Origin: Candidatus Gastranaerophilales bacterium
Lineage (GTDB): Bacteria; Cyanobacteriota; Vampirovibrionia; Gastranaerophilales; Gastranaerophilaceae
DNA: 64,000 nt
Direction of reading: 5' to 3'
Assembly: GCA_016282705.1 (NCBI GenBank)
Contig: JAEELO010000001.1
Location: forward strand, 1 to 64,000
Position 1 is the first letter of the stretch, and each line of letters begins with the position of its first letter. The position numbers were made by a program, and so were the translations under genes. The notes beneath the pieces were generated by a model. That model did no database searches and had not been told where the DNA came from. It saw only the letters and a list, made by a program, of their open reading frames with translations. Of the stretch, positions 8,063-18,835 are shown one piece after another.

Positions 8063-9801
8063 TATGCTTCTCCATCTTTAACGGCTGCGCTTAATAAATC
8101 TCTGTTTATATTAAGCGGTAATGTTACTATAAATTTAGTTCCCACATCCGGTGTAGATTCAACCTTTATATCTCCCTGATGATTTTTTATAATTTTATAT
8201 GTTATGGACATACCTAAACCGGTACCTTGACCTACGGGTTTTGTTGTAAAGAAAGGATTAAATACTTTATCCATTGTATCTGAATCCATACCTACCCCGT
8301 TATCTTCGATTTCAATAATAAGATTCTTCTGGCTTTTATCTTTATTAATTCTTATCCAAATATCACCGTGTTCTTTTATTGCACCGACAGCATTATCCAG
8401 AATATTCATAAATACTTGATTTAACTGTCCGCCAAATGCTTCAACACTCGGAACATTGTCCATATATTCTTTATGGACATCAGCTTTATTTTTAATTTTA
8501 TTATGAAGGATATTTAAAACGGTATCAATTTCTCTCGGGATATCAACATCCGTAATAGCAACTTCTTCCATTCTTGAGAAGCTCTTTAAATCTTGAATAA
8601 TATTCTTTGCTCTGTCAGCACCTTCTTTACAGCTCTTAATCAAATCAGGAAGGTCTGTTTTTAAGAATTCGTAGTCTATTTCTTGTTTTAAATTTGTAAC
8701 ATCTGTTTTTTCTTCGGGTTTTAAAGAATCATCGTATTTTGAATATTCGTCTATAATCTGCATTAGGTCATTGGAATAATTGCTTAAATGAGTCATATTA
8801 CCGTATATAAAGTTAATAGGATTATTGATTTCGTGCATAATGCCGGCAACCAATTCACCTAAAGATTTCATTTTTTCAGAGTGTACCATCATTGCTTGAG
8901 TGCTTTGAAGTTCAGCATATGCACTTTTCAATTCTTGAGTTCTGTCTTGCACCTGTTTTTCTAAGGTTGAATACAATTTCTGTAAAGTATCCGCCATAGA
9001 GTTATATGAATTAACCAGTTGATTTATTTCATTATAATTTGTATATTCCAAACGTCCGGATAAATCACCATCTGAAATTTTTGAAATTGTTTTTTCCATA
9101 TTAATTAAAGGACGAGAAATACTTCTTGCCAAAAAATATGAAAAAATAAGAGCAAGAACTAACATAATAATCGCTATTTGAAGCATTGCATTATTTGTTT
9201 CAGTGGCATTATTTTGAATATCAATCAGGTAAACTATAGAATACCTTGGTATCTCCATAATAACGTATGTTCTTTTTATATTTACAAGTTTTATATCATT
9301 TCTTGTATTTGCCTGCTTGTATGCTTGCCACAAATCTTTACTAGAAGCACCAACCAATTCTATTTTGTCATTACTTTTTGTTTTAAATATAATAATACCG
9401 CTGATTTTATAATCAATATCATTACTAAATAATGCATTATTAATTTGATTTACTTCTTCTTGCATTACATTATTGTTGCCGTATTCAATTTTGCCATTAT
9501 CTTCTTTAACAATATAATTATTAAACGGTTCATCAATTTTTTCTTGTATACTTTGAACTTGATTATTTATTTCTTTTAAATTTTTAAAAACACTGCATAT
9601 GGCATTTTTTCTTGTATTATCAAAAGTAGTCTTTACCATTAAATTTTGAAGACCCAAAAAGGCCGCAATAAAAATAAGTATACCCAATAAAAGAGTTGAC
9701 ATAATTGTATTTTTAAACTTAATTTGGGGAATTTTTTCTTCGTTATGTCTGTGTCTTCTTTTTAGTCTTTTTTTATCTAATGCCATATTTTTTTCCATCA
9801 T
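8062..9801 (-). CDS. Membrane sensor histidine kinase
   Basis: A 579-residue sensor kinase. Order: a Lys/Arg-rich cytoplasmic start; transmembrane helix 1 (TLLLGILIFIAAFLGL, about 36-51); an extracytoplasmic sensor region of about 150 residues; helix 2 (IAIIMLVLALIFSYFLA, about 209-225); a HAMP linker (SRPLINMEKTISKISDGDLS); a coiled coil; HisKA with the phosphorylated His in AGIMHEINNPINF; and HATPase_c (QVFMNILDNAVGAI, DNGVGM, GQGTGLGMSI). The HEINNPIN box is typical of kinases partnered with RpfG-like or NtrC-like regulators. It lies 46 bases downstream of the PilZ gene and is coupled to the HD-GYP regulator. Confidence 0.93.
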   Translation of the reverse strand: MMEKNMALDKKRLKRRHRHNEEKIPQIKFKNTIMSTLLLGILIFIAAFLGLQNLMVKTTFDNTRKNAICSVFKNLKEINNQVQSIQEKIDEPFNNYIVKEDNGKIEYGNNNVMQEEVNQINNALFSNDIDYKISGIIIFKTKSNDKIELVGASSKDLWQAYKQANTRNDIKLVNIKRTYVIMEIPRYSIVYLIDIQNNATETNNAMLQIAIIMLVLALIFSYFLARSISRPLINMEKTISKISDGDLSGRLEYTNYNEINQLVNSYNSMADTLQKLYSTLEKQVQDRTQELKSAYAELQSTQAMMVHSEKMKSLGELVAGIMHEINNPINFIYGNMTHLSNYSNDLMQIIDEYSKYDDSLKPEEKTDVTNLKQEIDYEFLKTDLPDLIKSCKEGADRAKNIIQDLKSFSRMEEVAITDVDIPREIDTVLNILHNKIKNKADVHKEYMDNVPSVEAFGGQLNQVFMNILDNAVGAIKEHGDIWIRINKDKSQKNLIIEIEDNGVGMDSDTMDKVFNPFFTTKPVGQGTGLGMSITYKIIKNHQGDIKVESTPDVGTKFIVTLPLNINRDLLSAAVKDGEA

Positions 9802-9847
9802 ATAATATCTTAATAATATTTAACAATATTTTTTAAGCTTTTACAAG

Positions 9848-10429
9848 TTATTTATTGCTCATTTCTATTTGTTTTCTGAAGCAATATTGAACAAGGGCAA
9901 TTCTGTCATAATTATCAAGATTTTTAAAACGGCCCGAAGAAAAGAAAACATTAGGAAGTGCTTCTATTCTTATAGGCTCAAATATTGTGTTGATTTTTTG
10001 ATTTTCCAATGTAAAAGAGGTTTTATATTCTTTTTGCAGCATTAACTGTTGTTTTGTTGCAACCTTTAAGCCACCTGCACTTATATCAATAATTCCTGCA
10101 GTAATATGATTATCTCCGTCTATTAATTCAATATCTTTATTTAAAGGTATTCTTGAATATTCTCGGCGCTGCAAATATTTATATGTTATTGGGAACCATA
10201 TAGAAATAACATCGTCCTCTACATCTTTAATAATTGTTTCAAAATACAACTGTCCTTTATCTGTCATAGTAAACATTTCAATTGTTTCATCCATTTCATA
10301 TTTTCTTGGATGATTTAATTTGATTTTAAAACAATCCTCCAATACGTCTATGACTTTGCATTTTTCAGCATTATCAACACTTCTTGATATGATGTAAAAT
10401 TCTTTATTTTCAGTTATTTGATTTCTCAT
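9848..10429 (-). CDS. PilZ-domain protein (YcgR-like c-di-GMP effector)
   Basis: From the ATG at 10429 the protein is 193 residues. The C-terminal half has both c-di-GMP-binding signatures: RREYSR (RxxxR) and IIDISAGGLKV (D/NxSxxG). The N-terminal half resembles the YcgR-N/flagellar-brake type beta domain. I chose the ATG preceded by AAGTGGGA. A TTG at 10480 would add 17 residues and overlap the end of the M16 gene by 14 bases. It sits directly ahead of a histidine kinase and HD-GYP regulator, so it may read the c-di-GMP pool that they control. Confidence 0.88.
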   Translation of the reverse strand: MRNQITENKEFYIISRSVDNAEKCKVIDVLEDCFKIKLNHPRKYEMDETIEMFTMTDKGQLYFETIIKDVEDDVISIWFPITYKYLQRREYSRIPLNKDIELIDGDNHITAGIIDISAGGLKVATKQQLMLQKEYKTSFTLENQKINTIFEPIRIEALPNVFFSSGRFKNLDNYDRIALVQYCFRKQIEMSNK

Positions 10430-10466
10430 AATTCCCACTTTCTTATGTTCTACTGTAAAGTATATT

Positions 10467-13082
10467 TCAGATTTTTTCAATAGATTGTTTAGTACCTACA
10501 ACAGTAAGTACATATGGTTGATTAAAATATTTATTTGCCGTTCTTATAATATCTTGAACAGTTACCGATTTAATTATCTGCGGATATCTGTCAATAAAAT
10601 CATAATTTCTTCCGCTTATTTCCAAAGCATTTATCATAGCTGCTTTATCCATATTTGTTTCCATAGATAATACAAAATTTCCCAATAATTTATCTTTAGC
10701 TTCCGATAATTCTTTATAGGTAACAAATTCTTTTTTTAATTTTTCAATTTCCTGCATCATTCCCTTTTTTGCGACTTCTGCATTTTTCGGATTAGTTGCA
10801 ATATATATGCCAAATACTCCTTTATTAACATTTGCCGTAAAAGCAGAACCGATTTGATATGCAAGTCCTTGTTCATCACGTAAATGAGTAAATAATCTTG
10901 AACTCATACCTGAACCAAGAATAGAATCAATGATTTGCAATGATGCCCAATCTTTTTCATTTGTTACACCGTCAGTCAGCCAGCCGAAAAGTATCCAATC
11001 AGCTTGAGAATCTTTTGCAACTTTTACAGTTTTGTTTTTTTGAAGTGATTTATACTTATATTTGTAGTCAGAAAGTTGAATTTTTTCTTTATTGCTGTTT
11101 GTTAATATTTTTGAAAAATAATCTATAAATTCCTGACTGTTTACATTGCCGTTAATAGATATTACTACATTCTCGGCAGGAAAAATATTTTTATAGAAGT
11201 TTACAACATCTTCTTGAGTTATTAACGGAACTGTTTTTTCGAGGACTTTACCGGTATTTCCGTATGGAGTTCCTTCCCATAATGCTGTTTTAAACTCGTC
11301 AAAAGCAATGCCTTCCGGAGTATTTTTTATATTTTTTATGGAATGCATTTTGTCTGCTTTGACTCTTTCTATATCAAAAGGGTCTAATGATGCTTTTTTT
11401 GCAACTTCTTCAAATATATCAAGTGCTAAATCTTTTTCATTCTTTGTAAACTTAGCAGCTAATCCGAAAGAATCTCCTTTTGAAAACGGAACTATGCGAA
11501 TTCCGTTTTCCTCTATAAGTAAGGAAAGCTCCTGATTTTTATATTTATGAGTCCCTTTTAACATTGTTTGAGCTGTTATATCAGCTGTTCCGGGAATTTT
11601 TTCAAGATTATTACCGCCTCTTGATGCCATTTCCATAGCAATTATATCGTTAGCAGTATTATTTGTGATTATTAATGTTGCGCCATTTTCAAGTTCATAT
11701 TCAACAGTATCTTTATTCTTACTTACAACTTTTGCTTGATGTTTTTGTGGTTCTTCTTTTTTCTCTATTTTTGATTTTCCTTTATCAGAAGGCATTACTA
11801 TGGATATTACAGCTGAATCTTTATTCAAATAATCTCTTATAACACGTTTTATATCATTTATAGTAACTTTATTTATATTTTCAAGGTAATTTTTATAATA
11901 ATCCGTGCTGTTTGTTATTGTTGCTGTATATCCTATTTCCGCTGCAATATTCGAAATTGACTCTCTTGAATAAAAAGTATCTCTTTCAATTATATTTTTA
12001 GCTTTTTTTAATTCATCTTCCGTTAAACCGTTTTTATATAAATTATCAATTTCATCAAATATAGCATTTTTAAGTTTTTCTAAATCTTCTGTTGTATAAT
12101 TTGCAGATATATAGAAGATAGAATCATCTTTCATTGAGGAATGAGAAGCGGATACAGTATGAACTAATTGCTTTTGTTCTTTTAAACTTTTATATAGACG
12201 AGAAGATTTACCTTCTCCCAATATTGTTGCAAGTACATCCAATACATATGAATCTTTATTTGTTACAGGGTGGCATCCTTTAAAACCAACCAAAATGAAG
12301 CCTGTTTCCACATTTAAACTGACTTTCTTTTCAATTTGAGATGAAGGTTTTTTATCTAATTTATATTCCGGAATAAGTTTTCTGTCCTTGACATCAACAT
12401 GTTTATTAAATTTGCTTTTTACGGCTTCCAAAGCTTTTTGAGTATTAACATCCCCTATGATTACAGTTGTCATATTTTGCGGCACATACCAGTTATCATA
12501 AAAATCAAGAATCTGTTCTCTGCTAATGGTTTCTATTACATCATTTGTACCTATTACATCACGTTTATACGGGTGAATGCTGTAAAAACTTTTAATCATA
12601 TTTCTGTATAAAGTAGTAGAAGGTCTGTCATTATTTTTGGCAATTTCTTCTATTACGACTTTGCGTTCTTTTTCAAGTTCTTTTCTTGGAATTAAAGGAT
12701 TTTGAAGCATATCTGAATGATATTCCAATGCTAAATCAAAGTATTGAGAAGGAATTAAAATGTAATAATGCGTGAAATCTTTGCTTGTAGCTGCATTAGT
12801 AATTGCACCTTTTGATTCCAATACTTGATCAAACTCATTTGCAGGATGTTTTGTAGTTCCTTTAAAAAATAAATGTTCCAAGAAATGAGCAACACCGTTA
12901 TTTTCATCGGTTTCATTAATTGAGCCTGTTTTAATCCAGGTATCTATAATAACAATCGGATTATCATGTACTTCTTTTATAATAACGCTTTGACCGTTAT
13001 CCAATTTATAACTTGAACAGTCAGCAGCATAAGATACTAAGCCTGTAAAAAGTATAATAACGGCTAAAAAAATTTTTTGCAT
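10467..13082 (-). CDS. Secreted or periplasmic M16 (pitrilysin-type) zinc peptidase, double domain
   Basis: An 871-residue member of peptidase family M16 with two M16 repeats. Residues 1-20 form a Sec signal peptide (MQKIFLAVIILFTGLVSYAA). The active-site motif HFLEH (H66, E69, H70) is intact. The third ligand is probably in VVIEEIAKNND, about 76 residues on. The second half (from about residue 450) is the inactive partner domain with the R/Y region LGSGMSSRLFTHLRDEQGLAY. A second M16 protein at 58273-61116 lacks the signal peptide. The gene is first in a minus-strand run with pilZ, kinase and HD-GYP genes. A TATAAT on the minus strand (13117-13122) lies upstream. Confidence 0.92.
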   Translation of the reverse strand: MQKIFLAVIILFTGLVSYAADCSSYKLDNGQSVIIKEVHDNPIVIIDTWIKTGSINETDENNGVAHFLEHLFFKGTTKHPANEFDQVLESKGAITNAATSKDFTHYYILIPSQYFDLALEYHSDMLQNPLIPRKELEKERKVVIEEIAKNNDRPSTTLYRNMIKSFYSIHPYKRDVIGTNDVIETISREQILDFYDNWYVPQNMTTVIIGDVNTQKALEAVKSKFNKHVDVKDRKLIPEYKLDKKPSSQIEKKVSLNVETGFILVGFKGCHPVTNKDSYVLDVLATILGEGKSSRLYKSLKEQKQLVHTVSASHSSMKDDSIFYISANYTTEDLEKLKNAIFDEIDNLYKNGLTEDELKKAKNIIERDTFYSRESISNIAAEIGYTATITNSTDYYKNYLENINKVTINDIKRVIRDYLNKDSAVISIVMPSDKGKSKIEKKEEPQKHQAKVVSKNKDTVEYELENGATLIITNNTANDIIAMEMASRGGNNLEKIPGTADITAQTMLKGTHKYKNQELSLLIEENGIRIVPFSKGDSFGLAAKFTKNEKDLALDIFEEVAKKASLDPFDIERVKADKMHSIKNIKNTPEGIAFDEFKTALWEGTPYGNTGKVLEKTVPLITQEDVVNFYKNIFPAENVVISINGNVNSQEFIDYFSKILTNSNKEKIQLSDYKYKYKSLQKNKTVKVAKDSQADWILFGWLTDGVTNEKDWASLQIIDSILGSGMSSRLFTHLRDEQGLAYQIGSAFTANVNKGVFGIYIATNPKNAEVAKKGMMQEIEKLKKEFVTYKELSEAKDKLLGNFVLSMETNMDKAAMINALEISGRNYDFIDRYPQIIKSVTVQDIIRTANKYFNQPYVLTVVGTKQSIEKI

Positions 13083-13173
13083 TTTCTACCTCAAAAATTC
13101 CCCTAATCAACATATATTATACTATAAATTTTGAAGTAATAAAACTATAGACAGATGGATAATTCTTACAATA

Positions 13174-13581
13174 TCAACTTTTAGAAGCTGCTTTTAATCT
13201 TGCCATTGCTCTTGCCAGAGCAGCATTTGCAATTTGTATTTCTTTTTTTGTTTCTGCCGAACCCAATTTAGCTTCTGCTCTTTCTTTTGCCAGTTGAGCT
13301 CTGGCTGTATCAATATCACTGCCTGCTTCTGCTGCTTCTGTTAAAATTATTGCTTCATTATTTTTAAATTGTAATGCACCGCCCATTACCGAAAATGATT
13401 TCTCATCGCCGTCTTTTTCAATTTTTGCAATTCCTATAGCAAGAACAGACATAAAAGGAATATGATTTGGTAAAATACCGAAACTTCCTGATATACCCTG
13501 TGCATATACAGCATTTATATCATCTTCATAAACAATCTTTTCGGGAGTTATTATTTTTATATGAATTGTTTTATCTGCCAT
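13174..13581 (-). CDS. atpC: ATP synthase F1 epsilon subunit
   Basis: A 135-residue protein of standard length. An N-terminal beta-sandwich (IHIKIITPEKIVYEDDI, ISGSFGILPNHIPFMSVLAIG) is followed by the two-helix C-terminal hairpin rich in Ala, Lys and Glu. It is part of the rotor stalk and inhibits ATP hydrolysis. It lies 9 bases downstream of atpD and forms a two-gene unit with it. No gamma, alpha or delta gene is adjacent. Confidence 0.95.
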   Translation of the reverse strand: MADKTIHIKIITPEKIVYEDDINAVYAQGISGSFGILPNHIPFMSVLAIGIAKIEKDGDEKSFSVMGGALQFKNNEAIILTEAAEAGSDIDTARAQLAKERAEAKLGSAETKKEIQIANAALARAMARLKAASKS

Positions 13582-13590
13582 ATATTATTC

Positions 13591-15015
<1,425 letters not shown>

Positions 15016-15028
15016 TTACTATAAAACT

Positions 15029-15057
15029 ATTATACAATCATAAATAATTTTTGTAAA
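15029..15057 (-). promoter_or_regulatory. Promoter of atpD-atpC
   Basis: On the minus strand: TTTACA (15057-15052), a 17-base spacer and TATAAT (15034-15029). The -10 is perfect, and the leader to the atpD ATG would be about 25 bases and contains GGAG. This is the best-matching promoter I found in the window. Confidence 0.7.
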
Positions 15058-15121
15058 AAGGCTTATAGAGTAATTTAATTTTTATTTATGATATTATTAT
15101 TTTTAAGTTGGGAGATTTTGA

Positions 15122-15727
15122 ATGAAAGAAATTTTTATATCTATGACACAATACTTTCAACAGTACGGTGAAACAGGACTTGCGTTGAATTCTTTTATAG
15201 AAAGTTTCTTTTTGGTTCCGCCTCCTGATTTTCTGTTAATTGCAATGGACTTGGCAACACCTGCTAAAGCATTGTATTATGCATTAATATGTACAATAGC
15301 TTCAGCGTTTGGTGGTGCTATAGGGTACGGCATTGGATACTGGGGAGGCAGACCGGCTTTTAACTGGTTTTTTAGAAAAGGCGGTAAAGAAAAATTTGAA
15401 GCTGTAGAAAAATTATACAATCAGTACGGTTCTATTGCTGTTTTCTTTTCTGCATTTACCCCGTTGCCATATAAAGTTTTTACAATTGCAAGCGGTATTT
15501 TAAGCATGAATTTCTGGAAATTCATGGTTGCAAGTTTCTTTGGCAGAGGTGCAAGATTCTTTATTGTAAGTATTGTTTTAATGCTTTTCGGAGAAGCAAT
15601 AAAGCAGTATATTGAGCTTGTAATTATTGCTGTAACAGTCGTTATAGTTCTTTTCTTTATAATTCTTTATAAAAAAAGACATTCTTTAATAAAAAAATCT
15701 GACACGGAAGAACCCAAAGAAGAATAA
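15122..15727 (+). CDS. DedA/VTT-family membrane protein (YqaA-like)
   Basis: A 201-residue integral membrane protein of the DedA (SNARE-associated/VTT) superfamily. It has the re-entrant region NSFIESFFLVPPPDFLL near the N-terminus, a Gly-rich segment FGGAIGYGIGYWGGRP, and SAFTPLPYKVFTIASGI followed by FFGRGARFFIVS near residues 110-150. It ends in a hydrophobic helix and a Lys/Glu tail. Family members act as lipid transporters or scramblases, including undecaprenyl-phosphate recycling, and support envelope homeostasis. The precise substrate cannot be read from sequence. GGGAG precedes the ATG. It ends 1 base before the convergent macB permease gene. Confidence 0.85.
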   Translation: MKEIFISMTQYFQQYGETGLALNSFIESFFLVPPPDFLLIAMDLATPAKALYYALICTIASAFGGAIGYGIGYWGGRPAFNWFFRKGGKEKFEAVEKLYNQYGSIAVFFSAFTPLPYKVFTIASGILSMNFWKFMVASFFGRGARFFIVSIVLMLFGEAIKQYIELVIIAVTVVIVLFFIILYKKRHSLIKKSDTEEPKEE

Positions 15728-15728
15728 T

Positions 15729-16958
15729 CTATTCGTATCTCAATGCTTCAATAGGATTCAATAATGATGCTTTATATGCAGGATAGTACCCGAAGGCAAC
15801 ACCGACAAGTCCTGAAAAACCGAGTGAAAGAAATATTGAAAATAACGAGATTGATACACTCATTCCTTCGGAAAAGATTTCTACCGCTTTTGCCCCCAAA
15901 ACACCCGTTATAACACCTATTAATCCGCCAATTATTGATAACATAAAAGATTCTATTAAGAACTGCCACCTTATATCGGATGCTCTTGCGCCAATAGCCA
16001 TTCTTATACCTATTTCTTTTGTTCTCTCAGTTACCGATACAAGCATAATGTTCATAATGCCTATACCGCCTACAAGCAATGAAACGGAAGCAATAGATGC
16101 CAATAAAATTGCGAATGTTTGAACTGTAGATTTCATTTTTTCTTGAAATTCGGCAGAATTTCTGATTTCAAAATCTTTAGTTTGATTTTTACCTATATTA
16201 TGTCTTTGCATAAGTAATTCATCTATATCTTTTTCTGCTTGTGTTAAAGTATCTGCATCAGTACCTTTAACTACAATCATTTGAACCGTTCCGGGGAATG
16301 ATACACCGAAAAGCTTTTTCTGAGCCGTTGTTATAGGTATAAAAATAAGATTATCCTGATCCATAGGACCGACTGACCCTTTTGTTTTCAATGTACCGAG
16401 TACTTTAAACGGAACATTTCCTACCCTAATTATTTTGTTAACGGGAGAAACATCCCCAAATAATTCTGTTGCAACCGTAGAACCTATAACTGCAACTTTT
16501 GCGCTGTTTTTAATATCATCAAAAGTAAAACATCTTCCTTCATCAATATCATAGCTTTTTACACGTAAATATTGAGGTGTTGTACCATATACGGTTGATT
16601 GCCAGTTTTGATTGCCGTACATAAGCTGTTTATTTTCGCTTGAAACAGGTGCAACTGCATCTATATTTGCAACTGTTTTTTGTATGGCTATTGCATCTTT
16701 AAGAGTTAATGACGGTTTTGTTCCTATTCCCATACTTACACCGCCGGTTTTTGCGGAAGCACTTCTGAGTGTAAGCATATTGCTTCCCATTGACTCCATA
16801 TTTGCCTGAACTTTGTTACTTGCACCAGTACCTATTGCAAGCATTATAATTACGGCACTAACCCCGATAATTATACCAAGACTTGTAAGGGCAGACCGAA
16901 GTTTATTAACTTTCAATGACGTCATTGCCATTTTTAATGTTGATTTAAAATCTATCAT
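15729..16958 (-). CDS. macB: ABC transporter permease, MacB/FtsX type
   Basis: A 409-residue permease with the MacB topology: one N-terminal helix (LTSLGIIIGVSAVIIMLAIG), a large extracytoplasmic MacB_PCD domain, then three C-terminal helices containing GGIGIMNIMLVSVTERTKEI and ending PIEALRYE. In E. coli MacB the ATPase is fused to the permease; here they are separate genes overlapping by 4 bases. It is the last gene of the tolC-macA-ATPase-permease operon. The substrate (peptide, lipid or toxin) is not deducible. Confidence 0.9.
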   Translation of the reverse strand: MIDFKSTLKMAMTSLKVNKLRSALTSLGIIIGVSAVIIMLAIGTGASNKVQANMESMGSNMLTLRSASAKTGGVSMGIGTKPSLTLKDAIAIQKTVANIDAVAPVSSENKQLMYGNQNWQSTVYGTTPQYLRVKSYDIDEGRCFTFDDIKNSAKVAVIGSTVATELFGDVSPVNKIIRVGNVPFKVLGTLKTKGSVGPMDQDNLIFIPITTAQKKLFGVSFPGTVQMIVVKGTDADTLTQAEKDIDELLMQRHNIGKNQTKDFEIRNSAEFQEKMKSTVQTFAILLASIASVSLLVGGIGIMNIMLVSVTERTKEIGIRMAIGARASDIRWQFLIESFMLSIIGGLIGVITGVLGAKAVEIFSEGMSVSISLFSIFLSLGFSGLVGVAFGYYPAYKASLLNPIEALRYE

Positions 16959-17671
16959 GTCTGCTTAGTCCTTGTTTTCATCCAGTCTTCTTTTGATTGG
17001 TCGGATACAATCTTCCCGTCTTTAAATCGAACTACTCTTTTGCAATATTCCGCTATATCAGGTTCATGTGTTACCAGTACTATTGTTTTACCGGTTTCTT
17101 TGTTTAAATTTACAAAAAATTCCATAATCTCAATACTTGTTTTGGTATCAAGATTACCGGTAGGTTCATCTGCAAGTATTAAAGGAGCATCATTTACTAT
17201 TGCACGTGCAATTGCAACTCTCTGCTGTTGTCCGCCTGACATTTGGTTGGGCATGTGGTCTTCTCTTTTTTCTAAACCGACTATTTTTAAGGCTTCTCTT
17301 GCTCTTTTATGCCGTTCTTCTTCCGGAATTCCCTTATATATCATTGGTAATTCAACATTATCCAATGCCGATGTCCTCGAAATAAGATTAAACCCTTGAA
17401 ATACAAAACCGATTTTTAAATTTCTGATATCGGAAAGTTCATTGGAGGACAATTTAAAAACATCAACACCTTCAAGGTGATAACTTCCGGAATTCGGTTT
17501 GTCTAATGTCCCGAGCATATTCATAAAAGTGGATTTTCCCGAACCGGATGCACCCATAATTGCCACAAATTCGCCTTTTTCAACGCACAGAGAAACATCA
17601 TCAAGAGCATTAAAACTTTCTTCTCCTGTTTGATATGTTTTTATAGCATGTTCTACTTCAATTAAGCTCAT
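16955..17671 (-). CDS. ABC transporter ATP-binding protein, MacB/LolD type
   Basis: A 238-residue ATPase of the MacB/LolD/FtsE class. It has Walker A GASGSGKST, signature MSGGQQQRVAIARAI, Walker B LILADEPTGNLD and switch His in LVTHEPD. It couples ATP hydrolysis to the mechanotransmission-type permease encoded next to it (4-base overlap). The start lies 9 bases after the adaptor gene. Confidence 0.93.
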   Translation of the reverse strand: MSLIEVEHAIKTYQTGEESFNALDDVSLCVEKGEFVAIMGASGSGKSTFMNMLGTLDKPNSGSYHLEGVDVFKLSSNELSDIRNLKIGFVFQGFNLISRTSALDNVELPMIYKGIPEEERHKRAREALKIVGLEKREDHMPNQMSGGQQQRVAIARAIVNDAPLILADEPTGNLDTKTSIEIMEFFVNLNKETGKTIVLVTHEPDIAEYCKRVVRFKDGKIVSDQSKEDWMKTRTKQT

Positions 17672-17680
17672 TTTTTCATC

Positions 17681-18835
17681 CTATAATCTCGGAGGCATTC
17701 CGGCTCTTGGATTTCCCTGCTGTTTCTTTTTGCCGTTATGTTTTATTCCCGTATATACCAAATCACCATCTTTTACATCATCAGTTATGATTTGTGTATA
17801 CATATCATCACTTAAACCTGTTTCGATATTAACTCTTTCGGGTTTTCCGTTTTTATTAATCCAGATTCCTTTTTGTTCATATTTTTGGGTATTATCTTTA
17901 AGTGTGAATTTTAAAGCACTGTTAGGAACAGTGAGTACATCTTCCGCTTTGCTTGTTATTATTGATACATTTGCTGTCATTCCAGGCATTAATTTGCCGT
18001 CCTCGTTTTCAACCGAAATAATTACGGTGTATGTAACAACGTTTGATTCTGTTTTAGGCGATAATCTTACCTGTGATACCTTTCCATTGAATACACTATC
18101 GGGATATCCGTCAAGAGTATATTCAACATTTTGTCCTTCTTTTACTTTACCTATATCGGCTTCAGAGACACTGGTTTCTATCTTCATTTGAGTTAAATCT
18201 TCCGCTACGGTAAATAAAGTCGGAGTTTGGAAACTTGCAGCAACAGTTTGACCAACCTCAACCTCTTTTGAAATAACTATTCCGTCCACGGGTGATACTA
18301 TTTTTGTATATCCCATATTAGCTGAAGCTGTTTTATAATTAGCTTGAGCCTGCAATATAGAAGCCTTTGATGCCTGAACTTTTGCTATATCGGAACGATA
18401 AGAGGATTCGGCAGAATCCAAATCATTTTTTGATACAAGATTTCTGTCATACAGGTTTTTATATCTTTTATATGTTTTTGTATCATAATCCAATATTGCT
18501 TTATTTTGTGCCAAGGAAGCTTGTGCACTGTTTATATTGGCAAGTGATTGCTGTAATTGAGCTTCAAATAACGAAGTATCTATTTGTGCAAGAAGCTGAC
18601 CTTTTTTTACTTCGGAATTATAATCCACATATATTTCTTCAATTCTGCCGGAAACCTGCGAACCTATTTCTACCGTATTCAACGGTTGTATAGTTCCTGT
18701 TGCTTCAACAATTTGTGTAATTGTCCTCTTTTGTACAGGTTCTGAAATATATTCAACCTTATTTTTTTGTTTGTTAAATATAAACGGACAAACAATCAAT
18801 AACAGTAAAATTATTATAATTATTATTTTTTTCAT
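17681..18835 (-). CDS. macA: Periplasmic adaptor (MacA/HlyD-type membrane-fusion protein)
   Basis: A 384-residue adaptor linking the inner-membrane ABC exporter to TolC. An N-terminal membrane anchor (IIIIIILLLLIVCPFIF) precedes a lipoyl half (ATGTIQPLNTVEIGSQVSGR), a long alpha-helical hairpin (about 95-175), the second lipoyl half (YTKIVSPVDGIVISKEVEVG), then beta-barrel and membrane-proximal domains. It overlaps the tolC stop by one base and lies 9 bases before the ATPase gene. Confidence 0.93.
   Translation of the reverse strand: MKKIIIIIILLLLIVCPFIFNKQKNKVEYISEPVQKRTITQIVEATGTIQPLNTVEIGSQVSGRIEEIYVDYNSEVKKGQLLAQIDTSLFEAQLQQSLANINSAQASLAQNKAILDYDTKTYKRYKNLYDRNLVSKNDLDSAESSYRSDIAKVQASKASILQAQANYKTASANMGYTKIVSPVDGIVISKEVEVGQTVAASFQTPTLFTVAEDLTQMKIETSVSEADIGKVKEGQNVEYTLDGYPDSVFNGKVSQVRLSPKTESNVVTYTVIISVENEDGKLMPGMTANVSIITSKAEDVLTVPNSALKFTLKDNTQKYEQKGIWINKNGKPERVNIETGLSDDMYTQIITDDVKDGDLVYTGIKHNGKKKQQGNPRAGMPPRL

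Noticed and set aside
17730-18191. 153-codon plus-strand ORF
   Set aside because: Antisense to macA, whose domain structure is clear; no independent evidence.
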